This document shows, piece after piece, positions 42,134-50,625 of a DNA stretch of 64,000 nucleotides. The position numbers and the translations under genes were made by a program. How positions within the stretch are numbered: the first letter of the stretch is position 1; each line of letters begins with the position of its first letter. This DNA comes from Aquisalimonas sp. 2447 (lineage in GTDB: Bacteria > Pseudomonadota > Gammaproteobacteria > Nitrococcales > Aquisalimonadaceae), in the NCBI RefSeq assembly GCF_012044895.1, contig NZ_CP050695.1:62001-126000 (forward strand), in the 5' to 3' direction. Under the pieces are notes generated by a model that worked only from the letters and a program-made list of their open reading frames with translations, ran no database searches and was not told where the DNA came from.

Positions 42134-43261
42134 ATGACGGAGAAGAAAGTTGGCGGAGCCGGCCTGCGCGGGCAGTCTGCCGGCGCGACGGCCCTGTGCA
42201 CCGTGGGCCAGAAGGGAACGGGCCTGACCTATCGCGGCTACGACGTGCGTGATCTGGCGGACAACACCAGTTTCGAGGAGGTGGCCTATCTGATCCTCCA
42301 TGGCGAGTTGCCCACGCGCAGCCAGCTGGACGCCTACATCAAGCGCCTCAAGGGTATGCGCGATCTGCCGCAGCCACTCCGTGAGGTGCTGGAGCGCATC
42401 CCGAAGGACGCCCATCCCATGGACGTCATGCGCACCGGCGCCTCGATGCTGGGCAACCTGGAGACGGAGACCGATTTCTCCCAGCAAAAGGACGTCGCAG
42501 ACCGCCTCCTGGCGGTATTCCCGTCCATCATCAACTACTGGTACCGCTATTCCCACGACGGTGTGCGCATCGACCCGAACACCGACGACGACTCCATCGG
42601 CGGGCACTTCCTGCACCTGCTCCACGGCGAGCCGGCCAGCGAGTTGCATTCGGACGTGATGAACGTCTCGCTGATCCTCTACGCCGAGCACGAGTTCAAC
42701 GCCTCCACCTTCACCGCCCGGGTGTGCGCCTCGACGCTGTCGGACATGCATTCCTGCGTCACCGGCGCCATCGGCTCCCTGCGCGGGCCGCTGCACGGCG
42801 GCGCCAACGAGGCGGCCATGGCCATGATCGAGCAGTGGTCCTCCCCGGACGAGGCCAGGCGCGAGCTCAAGGCCATGCTGGACCGCAAGGACAAGGTCAT
42901 GGGCTTCGGCCACGCCATCTACCGCGAGTCCGACCCGCGCAACGCCGTGATCAAGGGATGGTCCAGGAAGCTCGCCGAGGACGTGGGCGACACGGTGCTC
43001 TATCCGGTGAGCGAGGCCGTGGAGCAGCTCATGTGGGACGAGAAGAAGCTGTTCGCCAACGCCGACTTCTACCACGCCTCGGCCTATCATTTCATGGGCA
43101 TTCCCACGAAGCTGTTCACGCCCATCTTCGTGATGTCGCGGCTCACCGGCTGGGCCGCGCACGTGATGGAGCAGCGGGAGAACAACCGCATCATCCGGCC
43201 CAGCGCCGACTACGTGGGCCCGGAACTGCGCGAGGTCACCCCCATCGACCAGCGCGGCTGA
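42134..43261 (+). CDS. prpC: 2-methylcitrate synthase
   Basis: 375 residues; condenses propionyl-CoA with oxaloacetate. Citrate-synthase fold with LTYRGYDVRDLADNTSFEEV near the N-terminus, the catalytic His in GGAN-containing RGPLHGGANEAAM, GFGHAIYRESDPRN, and Asp in the LFTPIFVMSRLTGWAAH region. The short type I length and the prp context identify it as PrpC rather than GltA, though such enzymes can have residual citrate synthase activity. Confidence 0.96.
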   Translation: MTEKKVGGAGLRGQSAGATALCTVGQKGTGLTYRGYDVRDLADNTSFEEVAYLILHGELPTRSQLDAYIKRLKGMRDLPQPLREVLERIPKDAHPMDVMRTGASMLGNLETETDFSQQKDVADRLLAVFPSIINYWYRYSHDGVRIDPNTDDDSIGGHFLHLLHGEPASELHSDVMNVSLILYAEHEFNASTFTARVCASTLSDMHSCVTGAIGSLRGPLHGGANEAAMAMIEQWSSPDEARRELKAMLDRKDKVMGFGHAIYRESDPRNAVIKGWSRKLAEDVGDTVLYPVSEAVEQLMWDEKKLFANADFYHASAYHFMGIPTKLFTPIFVMSRLTGWAAHVMEQRENNRIIRPSADYVGPELREVTPIDQRG

Positions 43262-43370
43262 CACACCACCCGCGAATCCCCCGGGCGCCCGCGTGACGCG
43301 ACGCCCGGGTCATTGCAGGACCCCGGCGGGCCACCCTGCGCCCCGCCACGAATCCGAGACGGATACCGCC

Positions 43371-45998
43371 ATGTCTGACGTGACCAATACCGACTACCGC
43401 AAGCCCCTGCCGGGCACCGATCTGGACTACTTCGACGCGCGCGCAGCCGTGGACGCCATCAAGCCCGGAGCCTGGGCGGGGCTGCCCTACACCTCCCGCG
43501 TGTTCGCCGAGAACCTGGTGCGGCGCTGTGACCCATCCAGACTCACGGACAGTCTCAACCAGCTCATCGAGCGCCGGCGTGACCTGGACTTTCCCTGGTA
43601 CCCGGCGCGGGTGGTATGTCACGACATCCTTGGCCAGACGGCCCTGGTGGATCTGGCCGGCCTGCGCGACGCCATTGCCGAAAAGGGCGGCGACCCGTCC
43701 AAGGTCAATCCGGTGGTGCCCACCCAGTTGATCGTCGACCACTCCCTGGCCGTGGAGCACGCCGGCTTCGAGAAGGACGCCTTCGAGAAGAACCGCGCCA
43801 TCGAGGAGCGGCGCAACGAGGATCGTTTCCACTTCATCGACTGGACCAAGAAGGCGTTCGACAACGTCGACGTGATCCCGCCGGGCAACGGCATCATGCA
43901 CCAGATCAATCTGGAGAAGATCTCCCCGGTGGTGCAGGCCGTCGACGGTATCGCCTACCCGGATACCTGCGTGGGCACCGACAGCCACACCCCGCACGTG
44001 GACGCCCTGGGTGTGATCGCCATCGGCGTCGGCGGCCTGGAGGCGGAGAACGTCATGCTCGGCCGCGCCTCCTACATGCGCCTGCCAGACATCGTCGGCG
44101 TGGAACTCACGGGTAAACCGCAGCCGGGCGTCACCGCCACCGACATCGTGCTGGCGATCACCGAGTTCCTGCGTAACGAGCGGGTGGTTTCGTCGTATCT
44201 GGAATTCTACGGCGAGGGCGCCAAGGCACTGACCGTGGGGGACCGCGCCACCATCTCCAACATGACCCCGGAGTTCGGCGCTACCGCGGCCATGTTCTAC
44301 ATCGACCAGCAGACCCTGGACTACCTCACCCTCACCGGCCGCGAGCCGGAACAGGTGAAACTGGTGGAGAACTACGCAAAGACCGTGGGGTTGTGGGCGG
44401 ACGATCTGGAGACCGCCGAGTACGAGCGCGTGCTGCGTTTCGATCTCTCCTCGGTGGTGCGCAACGTCGCCGGCCCGTCCAGCCCGCACAAGCGGGTGTC
44501 CACCACGGATCTCGCCAGTGCAGGCATCGCCGGCGAGGTGGAGGAGCGTGACGACGGCCTGATGCCGGATGGTGCAGTGATCATCGCGGCCATCACCAGC
44601 TGCACCAACACCAGCAACCCGCGCAACGTCATCGCCGCCGGGCTGCTGGCGAAGAAGGCCAATCAGCTCGGCCTGCAGCGCAAGCCCTGGGTGAAGACCT
44701 CGCTGGCCCCCGGCTCCAAGGCGGTGCAGCTCTACCTGGAAGAGGCCAACCTGTTGTCACATCTGGAAGACCTGGGCTTCGGCATCGTCGCCTTCGCCTG
44801 CACCACCTGCAACGGCATGAGCGGCGCCCTGGACCCGAAGATCCAGCAGGAGATCATCGACCGCGACCTCTACTCCGTGGCGGTGCTCTCCGGCAACCGC
44901 AACTTCGACGGCCGCATCCACCCCTACGCCAAGCAGGCGTTCCTGGCCTCGCCGCCCATGGTGGTGGCCTACGCCATCGCCGGCACCGTGCGCTTCGACA
45001 TCGAGAAGGGCGTGCTCGGCCATGATGCCGACGGCAACCCGGTCACCCTCAAGGACCTGTGGCCCAGCGAGGACGAGATCGACGCCATGGTGCGGGATTC
45101 CGTCAAACCGGAGCACTTCCGCAACGTCTACTTCCCCATGTTCAGGAAGTCCACCGACGCGAAAGTGCAGGTGAGCCCGCTGTATGAGTGGCGGCCGCAG
45201 AGCACCTATATCCGCCGCCCGCCGTACTGGGAAGGCGCACTGGCGCACAAGCCGACCCTGCAGGGCATGCGCCCGCTGGCGGTGCTCGGTGACAACATCA
45301 CCACCGACCACCTCTCGCCCTCCAACGCCATCATGGCCGACAGCGCCGCGGGCGAATACCTGGCGAAAATGGGCCTGCCAGAGGAGGACTTCAACTCCTA
45401 CGCCACTCACCGGGGCGACCACCTCACCGCCCAGCGCGCGACCCTGGCGAATCCCAAGCTGATCAACGAGATGGCCGTGGACGCCAACGGCGAGGTGAAA
45501 CAGGGCTCGCTCACCCGGCTGGAGCCGGACGGCAAGGTCATGCGCATGTGGGACGCTATCGAGACCTACATGGAGCGCAAGCAGCCGCTGATCATCGTCG
45601 CCGGCGCTGACTATGGCCAGGGCTCGTCCCGGGACTGGGCGGCCAAGGGCGTGCGGCTGGCCGGCGTGGAGGCCATCGCCGCCGAGGGCTTCGAGCGCAT
45701 CCACCGCACCAACCTGGTGGGCATGGGTGTGATGCCGCTGCAGTTCCAGGAGGGCACCACCCGCAAGACCCTGGGCCTGGACGGCACCGAAGTCTACGAC
45801 GTGGAAGGCGACCTTGCCCCGGGCGCGACGCTGAACCTGGTGGTGACCCGCGCCAACGGCGAGCGCGTGGACGTGCCGGTGATCTGCCGGCTGGATACCG
45901 CCGAGGAGGTCTCCATCTACGAGGCCGGCGGCATCCTGCAGCGCTTCGCCAAGGACTTCCTGGAGGCGGACCCGGACGCAACCGCGCTGGAGCAGTAA
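43371..45998 (+). CDS. acnD: Fe/S-dependent 2-methylcitrate dehydratase
   Basis: 875-residue aconitase-family enzyme that dehydrates 2-methylcitrate, working with PrpF. [4Fe-4S] ligands are visible in AAITSCTNTSNPRN and VAFACTTCNGMSGALD; C-terminal swivel-domain motifs are DNITTDHLSPSNAI and GADYGQGSSRDWAAKGVRLAGV. The start at 43371 (MSDVTNTDYRKPLPGTDLDY) matches AcnD-type N-termini; the frame is open to 43293. It belongs to the AcnD branch, not AcnA, by context with prpF and by SRVFAENLVRRCDPS. Confidence 0.95.
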   Translation: MSDVTNTDYRKPLPGTDLDYFDARAAVDAIKPGAWAGLPYTSRVFAENLVRRCDPSRLTDSLNQLIERRRDLDFPWYPARVVCHDILGQTALVDLAGLRDAIAEKGGDPSKVNPVVPTQLIVDHSLAVEHAGFEKDAFEKNRAIEERRNEDRFHFIDWTKKAFDNVDVIPPGNGIMHQINLEKISPVVQAVDGIAYPDTCVGTDSHTPHVDALGVIAIGVGGLEAENVMLGRASYMRLPDIVGVELTGKPQPGVTATDIVLAITEFLRNERVVSSYLEFYGEGAKALTVGDRATISNMTPEFGATAAMFYIDQQTLDYLTLTGREPEQVKLVENYAKTVGLWADDLETAEYERVLRFDLSSVVRNVAGPSSPHKRVSTTDLASAGIAGEVEERDDGLMPDGAVIIAAITSCTNTSNPRNVIAAGLLAKKANQLGLQRKPWVKTSLAPGSKAVQLYLEEANLLSHLEDLGFGIVAFACTTCNGMSGALDPKIQQEIIDRDLYSVAVLSGNRNFDGRIHPYAKQAFLASPPMVVAYAIAGTVRFDIEKGVLGHDADGNPVTLKDLWPSEDEIDAMVRDSVKPEHFRNVYFPMFRKSTDAKVQVSPLYEWRPQSTYIRRPPYWEGALAHKPTLQGMRPLAVLGDNITTDHLSPSNAIMADSAAGEYLAKMGLPEEDFNSYATHRGDHLTAQRATLANPKLINEMAVDANGEVKQGSLTRLEPDGKVMRMWDAIETYMERKQPLIIVAGADYGQGSSRDWAAKGVRLAGVEAIAAEGFERIHRTNLVGMGVMPLQFQEGTTRKTLGLDGTEVYDVEGDLAPGATLNLVVTRANGERVDVPVICRLDTAEEVSIYEAGGILQRFAKDFLEADPDATALEQ

Positions 45999-46075
45999 GC
46001 CCCGGCCCACGACGATGATCGAACCGCCCACCCACGCTCGCCGCGTGGCGGGCGCTGACCCCGGAAACCGATGTC

Positions 46076-47257
46076 ATGGCCCATCAACCCCAGATCCGTA
46101 TTCCTGCCACCTACATGCGTGGCGGCACCAGCAAGGGCGTGTTCTTCCGCCTGCAGGACCTGCCGGAGGCCGCGCAGGTGCCCGGCGCCGCCCGGGACAA
46201 CCTGCTGCTGCGGGTGATCGGCAGCCCCGACCCCTACGGCAAGCACACCGACGGCATGGGCGGGGCCACCTCCAGCACCAGCAAGACGGTGATCCTGTCC
46301 GCGAGCGACAGCCCCGATCACGACGTGGACTACCTGTTCGGCCAGGTGTCCATCGACAAGCCGTTCGTGGACTGGAGCGGCAACTGCGGCAACCTCTCCG
46401 CCGCCGTGGGGCCGTTCGCCATCGCCAACGGCCTGGTAGACCCGGCCCGCATTCCGGACAACGGGGTCGCCGAGGTGCGCATCTGGCAGGCCAACATCCA
46501 GAAGACCATCATCGGCCGTGTGCCCATGGTGAACGGCGAGGTGCAGGAAACCGGCGATTTCGAGCTGGACGGCGTCACCTTCCCGGCGGCCGAAGTGCCC
46601 GTGGAGTTCATGAACCCCGCCGATGGCGAAGGGGCTTTGTTCCCCACCGGCAACCTGGTGGACGAGCTGGAGGTGCCCGGTGTGGGCCGGCTCGAAGCCA
46701 CACTGATCAACGCCGGCATCCCCACGGTGTTCATCAACGCCGACGCCATCGGCTACACCGGCACGGAGCTGCAGGAGGCCATCAACGGCAACCCGGAACA
46801 GCTCGCCATATTCGAGACCATCCGCGCCCATGGCGCCGTGCGCATGGGGCTCATCGACCACGTGGACGACGCGGCCAACCGCCAGCACACGCCCAAGGTC
46901 GCTTTCGTCGCCCCGCCGAAAGACTACGAGGCCTCCAGCGGCAAGAGCGTGCGCGCCGGCGATATCGACCTGCTGGTGCGGGCGCTGTCCATGGGCAAGC
47001 TCCACCACGCCATGATGGGTACCGCGGCCGTGGCCATCGGCACCGCCGCGGCCATCCCCGGCACCCTGGTGAACTGCGCCGCCGGGGGCGGCGATCGCGA
47101 CAGCGTCCACTTCGGCCACCCCTCCGGCACCCTGCGCGTGGGCGCCAGGGCGGTCCAGGAGAACGGCGAGTGGACCGTGGCCAAGGTCAGCATGAGCCGC
47201 AGTGCCCGCGTGCTCATGGAAGGCCACGTGCGCATCCCCGGCAACGTGCTCGCGTAA
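46076..47257 (+). CDS. prpF: 2-methylaconitate cis-trans isomerase
   Basis: 393 residues, diaminopimelate-epimerase-like fold. PrpF isomerises the trans-methylaconitate made by AcnD so that hydration can proceed. N-terminal IPATYMRGGTSKGVFFRL carries the conserved catalytic Lys; DWSGNCGNLSAAVGPFAI and GGGDRDSVHFGHPSGTLRVG are family signatures. Directly follows acnD, its obligate partner in other species. Confidence 0.97.
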   Translation: MAHQPQIRIPATYMRGGTSKGVFFRLQDLPEAAQVPGAARDNLLLRVIGSPDPYGKHTDGMGGATSSTSKTVILSASDSPDHDVDYLFGQVSIDKPFVDWSGNCGNLSAAVGPFAIANGLVDPARIPDNGVAEVRIWQANIQKTIIGRVPMVNGEVQETGDFELDGVTFPAAEVPVEFMNPADGEGALFPTGNLVDELEVPGVGRLEATLINAGIPTVFINADAIGYTGTELQEAINGNPEQLAIFETIRAHGAVRMGLIDHVDDAANRQHTPKVAFVAPPKDYEASSGKSVRAGDIDLLVRALSMGKLHHAMMGTAAVAIGTAAAIPGTLVNCAAGGGDRDSVHFGHPSGTLRVGARAVQENGEWTVAKVSMSRSARVLMEGHVRIPGNVLA

Positions 47258-47341
47258 TGGCGGACGGGCCGCGCCGCTGACGGCTGCGGCGCCAGTGAAC
47301 TATAGTCGGACTGTCCACCCACGCGAGGAGGAGGCCGACCC

Positions 47342-48793
47342 ATGAGCGCAGCCGACGGTATCAAGTCCGCCCAGCGGCCCGACCCGGATCCGGAACTGGT
47401 GACCATGGCCGAGTACGTGGCCAGCGCCAGTATCGACAGCGACGAGGCCTACGACACCGGCCGCCACATGCTCATGGACAGCCTGGCGTGCGCCATGCTG
47501 GCCCTGCAGTACCCGGCCTGTACCAAGCTGCTGGGGCCGGTGGTGCCCGAGGCGCAGATGGCCAATGGCGTGAAGGTGCCGGGTACCGCCTACCAGCTCG
47601 ACCCGGTGCAGGGCGCGTTCAACATCGGCGCCATGATCCGCTGGCTGGACTTCAACGACACCTGGCTAGCGGCGGAGTGGGGTCACCCCTCGGACAACCT
47701 GGGCGGCGTGCTCGCCGTGGCCGACTACATCAGCCGCCGCAACATCGCCAACGGCCGCGAGCCGCTGACCATGCGCGACGTGCTCACCGCCGCCATCAAG
47801 TGCCACGAGATCCAGGGCGTGATCGCGCTGGAGAACAGCTTCAATCGCGTCGGCCTGGACCACGTCATGCTCTGCCGTATCGCCACCGCCGCGGTGGCCA
47901 CGAAACTGCTGGGCGGCGACAAGGACGACGTCATCACCGCGCTCTCCCACGCCTGGATCGACGGCTCCAGCCTGCGCACCTACCGCCACGCGCCCAACAC
48001 CGGCTCGCGCAAGAGCTGGGCGGCCGGGGATGCCTCCGCCCGCGGCGTGCGTCTGGCGCTGATCACACGCACCGGCGAGATGGGCTACCCCTCGGCGCTG
48101 TCGGCCAAGGGCTGGGGCTTCAACGACGTGCTGTTCAAGGGCAACCCGCTCAAGTTCAGCCAGGGCTATGGCAGCTACGTCATGGAGAACATCCTGTTCA
48201 AGATCTCCTTCCCCGCGGAGTTCCACGCCCAGACCGCCGCCGAGGCGGCCATGACGCTGCATCCCGAGGTGAAGGACCGCATCGACGATATCGACAGGAT
48301 CGTCATCGAGACCCAGGAGGCGGGGGTGCGCATCATCGACAAGACCGGCCCCCTGGACAACCCGGCCGACCGTGACCACTGCATCCAGTACATGACCGCC
48401 GTACCGCTGATCTTCGGCCGCCTCACCGCCGATGACTACGAGGATGACGTCGCCGCCGATCCGCGTATCGACGCCCTGCGCGACAAGATGGAGGTCACGG
48501 AGAACCCCCGGTTCTCCAAGGACTACCTGGACCCGGACAAGCGCTCCATCGGCAACGCCGTGCAGGTGCTCTTCAAGGACGGCTCCAGTACCGATCGCGT
48601 CGCCGTGGAATACCCCATCGGCCATCGCCGTCGGCGTGACGAGGGGATCCCGGTGCTGGTGGAGAAGTTCGACAGTGCGCTGGCCACGCGCTTCGCCCCG
48701 CGTCAGGCCGAACGGATCCGCAACGCCTGTGCCGACCAGAAGCGCCTGGAGCAGATGCCGGTGAACGCCTTCATGGACCTGTGGGCGCTGTAG
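47342..48793 (+). CDS. prpD: 2-methylcitrate dehydratase, PrpD type
   Basis: 483-residue MmgE/PrpD-family dehydratase, cofactor-independent. Signatures include [55 protein letters not shown] and [20 protein letters not shown]. It performs the same step as AcnD/PrpF, so the cluster encodes two routes for 2-methylcitrate dehydration. An RBS GAGGAGG precedes the ATG. Last gene of the cluster; REP-like repeats follow. Confidence 0.96.
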   Translation: MSAADGIKSAQRPDPDPELVTMAEYVASASIDSDEAYDTGRHMLMDSLACAMLALQYPACTKLLGPVVPEAQMANGVKVPGTAYQLDPVQGAFNIGAMIRWLDFNDTWLAAEWGHPSDNLGGVLAVADYISRRNIANGREPLTMRDVLTAAIKCHEIQGVIALENSFNRVGLDHVMLCRIATAAVATKLLGGDKDDVITALSHAWIDGSSLRTYRHAPNTGSRKSWAAGDASARGVRLALITRTGEMGYPSALSAKGWGFNDVLFKGNPLKFSQGYGSYVMENILFKISFPAEFHAQTAAEAAMTLHPEVKDRIDDIDRIVIETQEAGVRIIDKTGPLDNPADRDHCIQYMTAVPLIFGRLTADDYEDDVAADPRIDALRDKMEVTENPRFSKDYLDPDKRSIGNAVQVLFKDGSSTDRVAVEYPIGHRRRRDEGIPVLVEKFDSALATRFAPRQAERIRNACADQKRLEQMPVNAFMDLWAL

Positions 48794-48808
48794 ACGCGGA
48801 CTGGATTG

Positions 48809-48833
48809 GTCGCGACTGACGTCGCTCCCACAC
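48809..48833. repeat. REP-like element
   Basis: GTCGCGACTGACGTCGCTCC and the following CACAC; contains the short hairpin GCGAC-TGAC-GTCGC. The sequence type resembles extragenic palindromic elements common in Pseudomonas and Xanthomonas relatives. Sits 16 bp after the prpD stop, where it could also help end transcription. Confidence 0.6.
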
Positions 48834-48848
48834 GGCCTTGCGAGTCCC

Positions 48849-48942
48849 CCGTAGGGCGGACCTTCAGGTCCGCCAGCGCGGGTCATGACGGCCATCGTGG
48901 CCCGCATCTCGACCACGGCGGACCTGAAGGTCCGCCCTACGG
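48849..48942. repeat. Inverted pair of REP-like elements
   Basis: Two 26-bp arms in perfect inverted orientation at 48849-48874 and 48917-48942, core GTAGGGCGGACCTTCAGG, separated by 42 bp. Each arm itself can fold (GGACCT/AGGTCC). A related single copy with GGACCTTCGGGTCC occurs at 59526-59550, so this is a dispersed family. The pair lies between the convergent prpD and osmC genes and may act as a bidirectional terminator. Confidence 0.8.
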
Positions 48943-48955
48943 CGCTACGGCGCGG

Positions 48956-49381
48956 TCACCCCTCCAGGGTTGCGTCCATGGTGATCTCCGCATTCAACAG
49001 CTTGGAGATCGGGCACCCCGCCTTGGCGTTGTTTGCCGCCGTGTCGAACGCCGCCTGATCGGCGCCCGGCACTTTGGCGGTCACTGTCAGATGCACCTTG
49101 GTCACGGCGAAGCCGTCGTCCACCTTGTCCAGGGTCACCTCTGCCTTTGTGCGGATGCTGTCTGGCGTGAGGCCGGCCGCCCCGAGTTGCCCGGACAGTG
49201 CCATGGAGAAACAACCCGCATGGGCCGCACCGATCAGCTCTTCGGGATTGCTGCCTTTCTCGTCTTCGAAGCGGGTGCCGAACCCGTACGCCACATCGAC
49301 CACGGCGCCGCTCTCGGTGGACACAACGCCCTTGCCCTGTTTGAGATCACCCTTCCACTCCGCGTTTGCGCTGCGCTTCAT
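48956..49381 (-). CDS. osmC: OsmC-family peroxiredoxin
   Basis: 141-residue thiol-dependent peroxidase of the OsmC/Ohr family, closer to OsmC by SNPEELIGAAHAGCFSMAL, with the peroxidatic Cys in HAGCFSM and the second Cys in KAGCPISKLL. Detoxifies organic hydroperoxides in the cytoplasm. ATG 49381 follows minus-strand GGGAGGGAAG. Probably monocistronic, convergent with prpD. Confidence 0.95.
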   Translation of the reverse strand: MKRSANAEWKGDLKQGKGVVSTESGAVVDVAYGFGTRFEDEKGSNPEELIGAAHAGCFSMALSGQLGAAGLTPDSIRTKAEVTLDKVDDGFAVTKVHLTVTAKVPGADQAAFDTAANNAKAGCPISKLLNAEITMDATLEG

Positions 49382-49472
49382 GGTGCTTCCCTCCCGGGTC
49401 ATGATTGTTCACTCGGCTCGCCGGCCGGGCCGTTGCCCGGCACGGCTTCACCCTACAGCGTAGACCGCCCTG

Positions 49473-49511
49473 AACAAAAAAGGGCCGCCCACCTCGCGGT
49501 GCGCGGCCCTT
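49473..49511 (-). terminator. Intrinsic terminator of the hsp20 pair
   Basis: On the minus strand a 9-bp stem (plus-strand arms AAGGGCCGC 49480-49488 and GCGGCCCTT 49503-49511) is followed by six T residues. It lies 20 bp beyond the stop of the downstream hsp20 gene. Confidence 0.85.
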
Positions 49512-49531
49512 GTGTTGCGCGAGACACGCCG

Positions 49532-49948
49532 TCAGGCAGTCTGGATGTCGATCCGCCGCCGCCGGTGACTGTCCTGTTTCGGCAGCTTCACCGTCAGTAC
49601 GCCGTCACGGATCGACGCCTCGGCATTGGTGGTGTCGATATCGTCGCCCAGGGTGAACCGGCGGGCGTACCGACTGGCGCGGACCTCGGCGAACATGGGC
49701 GTCACGTTCTCCGGCATGTCCACCGTGATGCGCCCCTCGATTTCGAGAACCTTGTTGCCGATCTCCACGTCCAGCGTGTCCTTGGTCACGCCGGGCATGT
49801 CGGCCACCAGGTACAGCGCGTCATCCTCCTCGTAGATCTCCACCGGCGGCACCAGGCTGCGCTCGGGCCGGCTGGCCTCGCTCTGCTGCAGTACCTGGTC
49901 CTGCTGCCGCTCCATTTCCCGGTTGCGTGCAGTCTGCATCTCCGTCAT
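49532..49948 (-). CDS. Small heat shock protein, Hsp20 family
   Basis: 138 residues. ATP-independent holdase chaperone. The alpha-crystallin domain spans about residues 35-135 (PPVEIYEEDDALYLVADMPG ... GVLTVKLPK), with the GVLTVKLP signature near the end; the C-terminal I-x-I-like tail is RIDIQ. ATG 49948 is preceded by GGGGAGGTGA. Second gene of an hsp20 pair, 20 bp after the first; both probably use the RpoH promoter at 50526-50554. Confidence 0.95.
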   Translation of the reverse strand: MTEMQTARNREMERQQDQVLQQSEASRPERSLVPPVEIYEEDDALYLVADMPGVTKDTLDVEIGNKVLEIEGRITVDMPENVTPMFAEVRASRYARRFTLGDDIDTTNAEASIRDGVLTVKLPKQDSHRRRRIDIQTA

Positions 49949-49968
49949 GGCTATCACCTCCCCTGTTC

Positions 49969-50421
49969 TCAAGCCGCCTTGATCTCGATCCGGCGCGGAC
50001 GCTGCTCGGCTGCCTTCTCCAGCCGGATGTTCAGCACACCGTCCTGCATGTGCGCCTGGACCTTGTCGGCGTCCACTCCCTCGGGCAGCCGGATGGCGCG
50101 ATTGAACTCGCCAGTGAACCGCTCGCGCCGGTAGTAGGTCCGCCCCTGCTCGTCGTCCGCCGGCCACTGCCGCTTGCCGCTGATGAGCAGGGTGTTGTTC
50201 TCGATGCTCAGCTCCAGGTCATCCTTGCTCAGACCGGGCGCGAAGACATAGACGTTCACGGCGTCTTCCGTCTCGCCCACGTTCACGTAGGGAAACGCCC
50301 CACGCGGTGCCGAGCGCAGATCGCTGGAGCCGAAGTCACCGAACGCCTCGTCCATCAGCCGCAGCGCACGGCTCAGCTCGTTGAATACGGGAACATCGAA
50401 ACGTGCCAGATCACCGAACAT
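49969..50421 (-). CDS. Small heat shock protein, Hsp20/IbpA-like
   Basis: 150 residues with an IbpA-type alpha-crystallin domain: FPYVNVGETEDAVNVYVFAP, LISGKRQWPADDEQGRTYYR, RERFTGEFNRAIRLPEGVD and GVLNIRLEKAAEQRPRRIEIK. The sequence differs clearly from the second Hsp20, suggesting two subtypes that co-oligomerise, as IbpA and IbpB do. A full-strength AAGGAGGTGA precedes the ATG. Upstream lie an RpoH-type promoter and a leader of about 95 nt. Confidence 0.96.
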   Translation of the reverse strand: MFGDLARFDVPVFNELSRALRLMDEAFGDFGSSDLRSAPRGAFPYVNVGETEDAVNVYVFAPGLSKDDLELSIENNTLLISGKRQWPADDEQGRTYYRRERFTGEFNRAIRLPEGVDADKVQAHMQDGVLNIRLEKAAEQRPRRIEIKAA

Positions 50422-50525
50422 GACCCATCACCTCCTTGAGTAACCGACCCTTGGGTGAAACCGTGTTCCACCGGGCCGGCTGGCGGCTCGAAGGAGACCG
50501 CCCAGCCGTTCCGGGGCACTAGTTC

Positions 50526-50554
50526 AGATGGGGTTTCGGGCGCGTGGTTTCAAG
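50526..50554 (-). promoter_or_regulatory. RpoH (sigma32) heat-shock promoter
   Basis: On the minus strand, -35 CTTGAAA (50554-50548), a 14-bp spacer, and -10 CCCCATCT (50533-50526). This is essentially the gammaproteobacterial sigma32 consensus. It points at the two hsp20 genes, with transcription expected to start near 50518. Confidence 0.88.
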
Positions 50555-50625
50555 GGGGTTACGCCAACGAATCCGCCTTTGATCAGTCAGTTGGCGTTTC
50601 GGGACACCCGGCACGGGGCGGTGCG

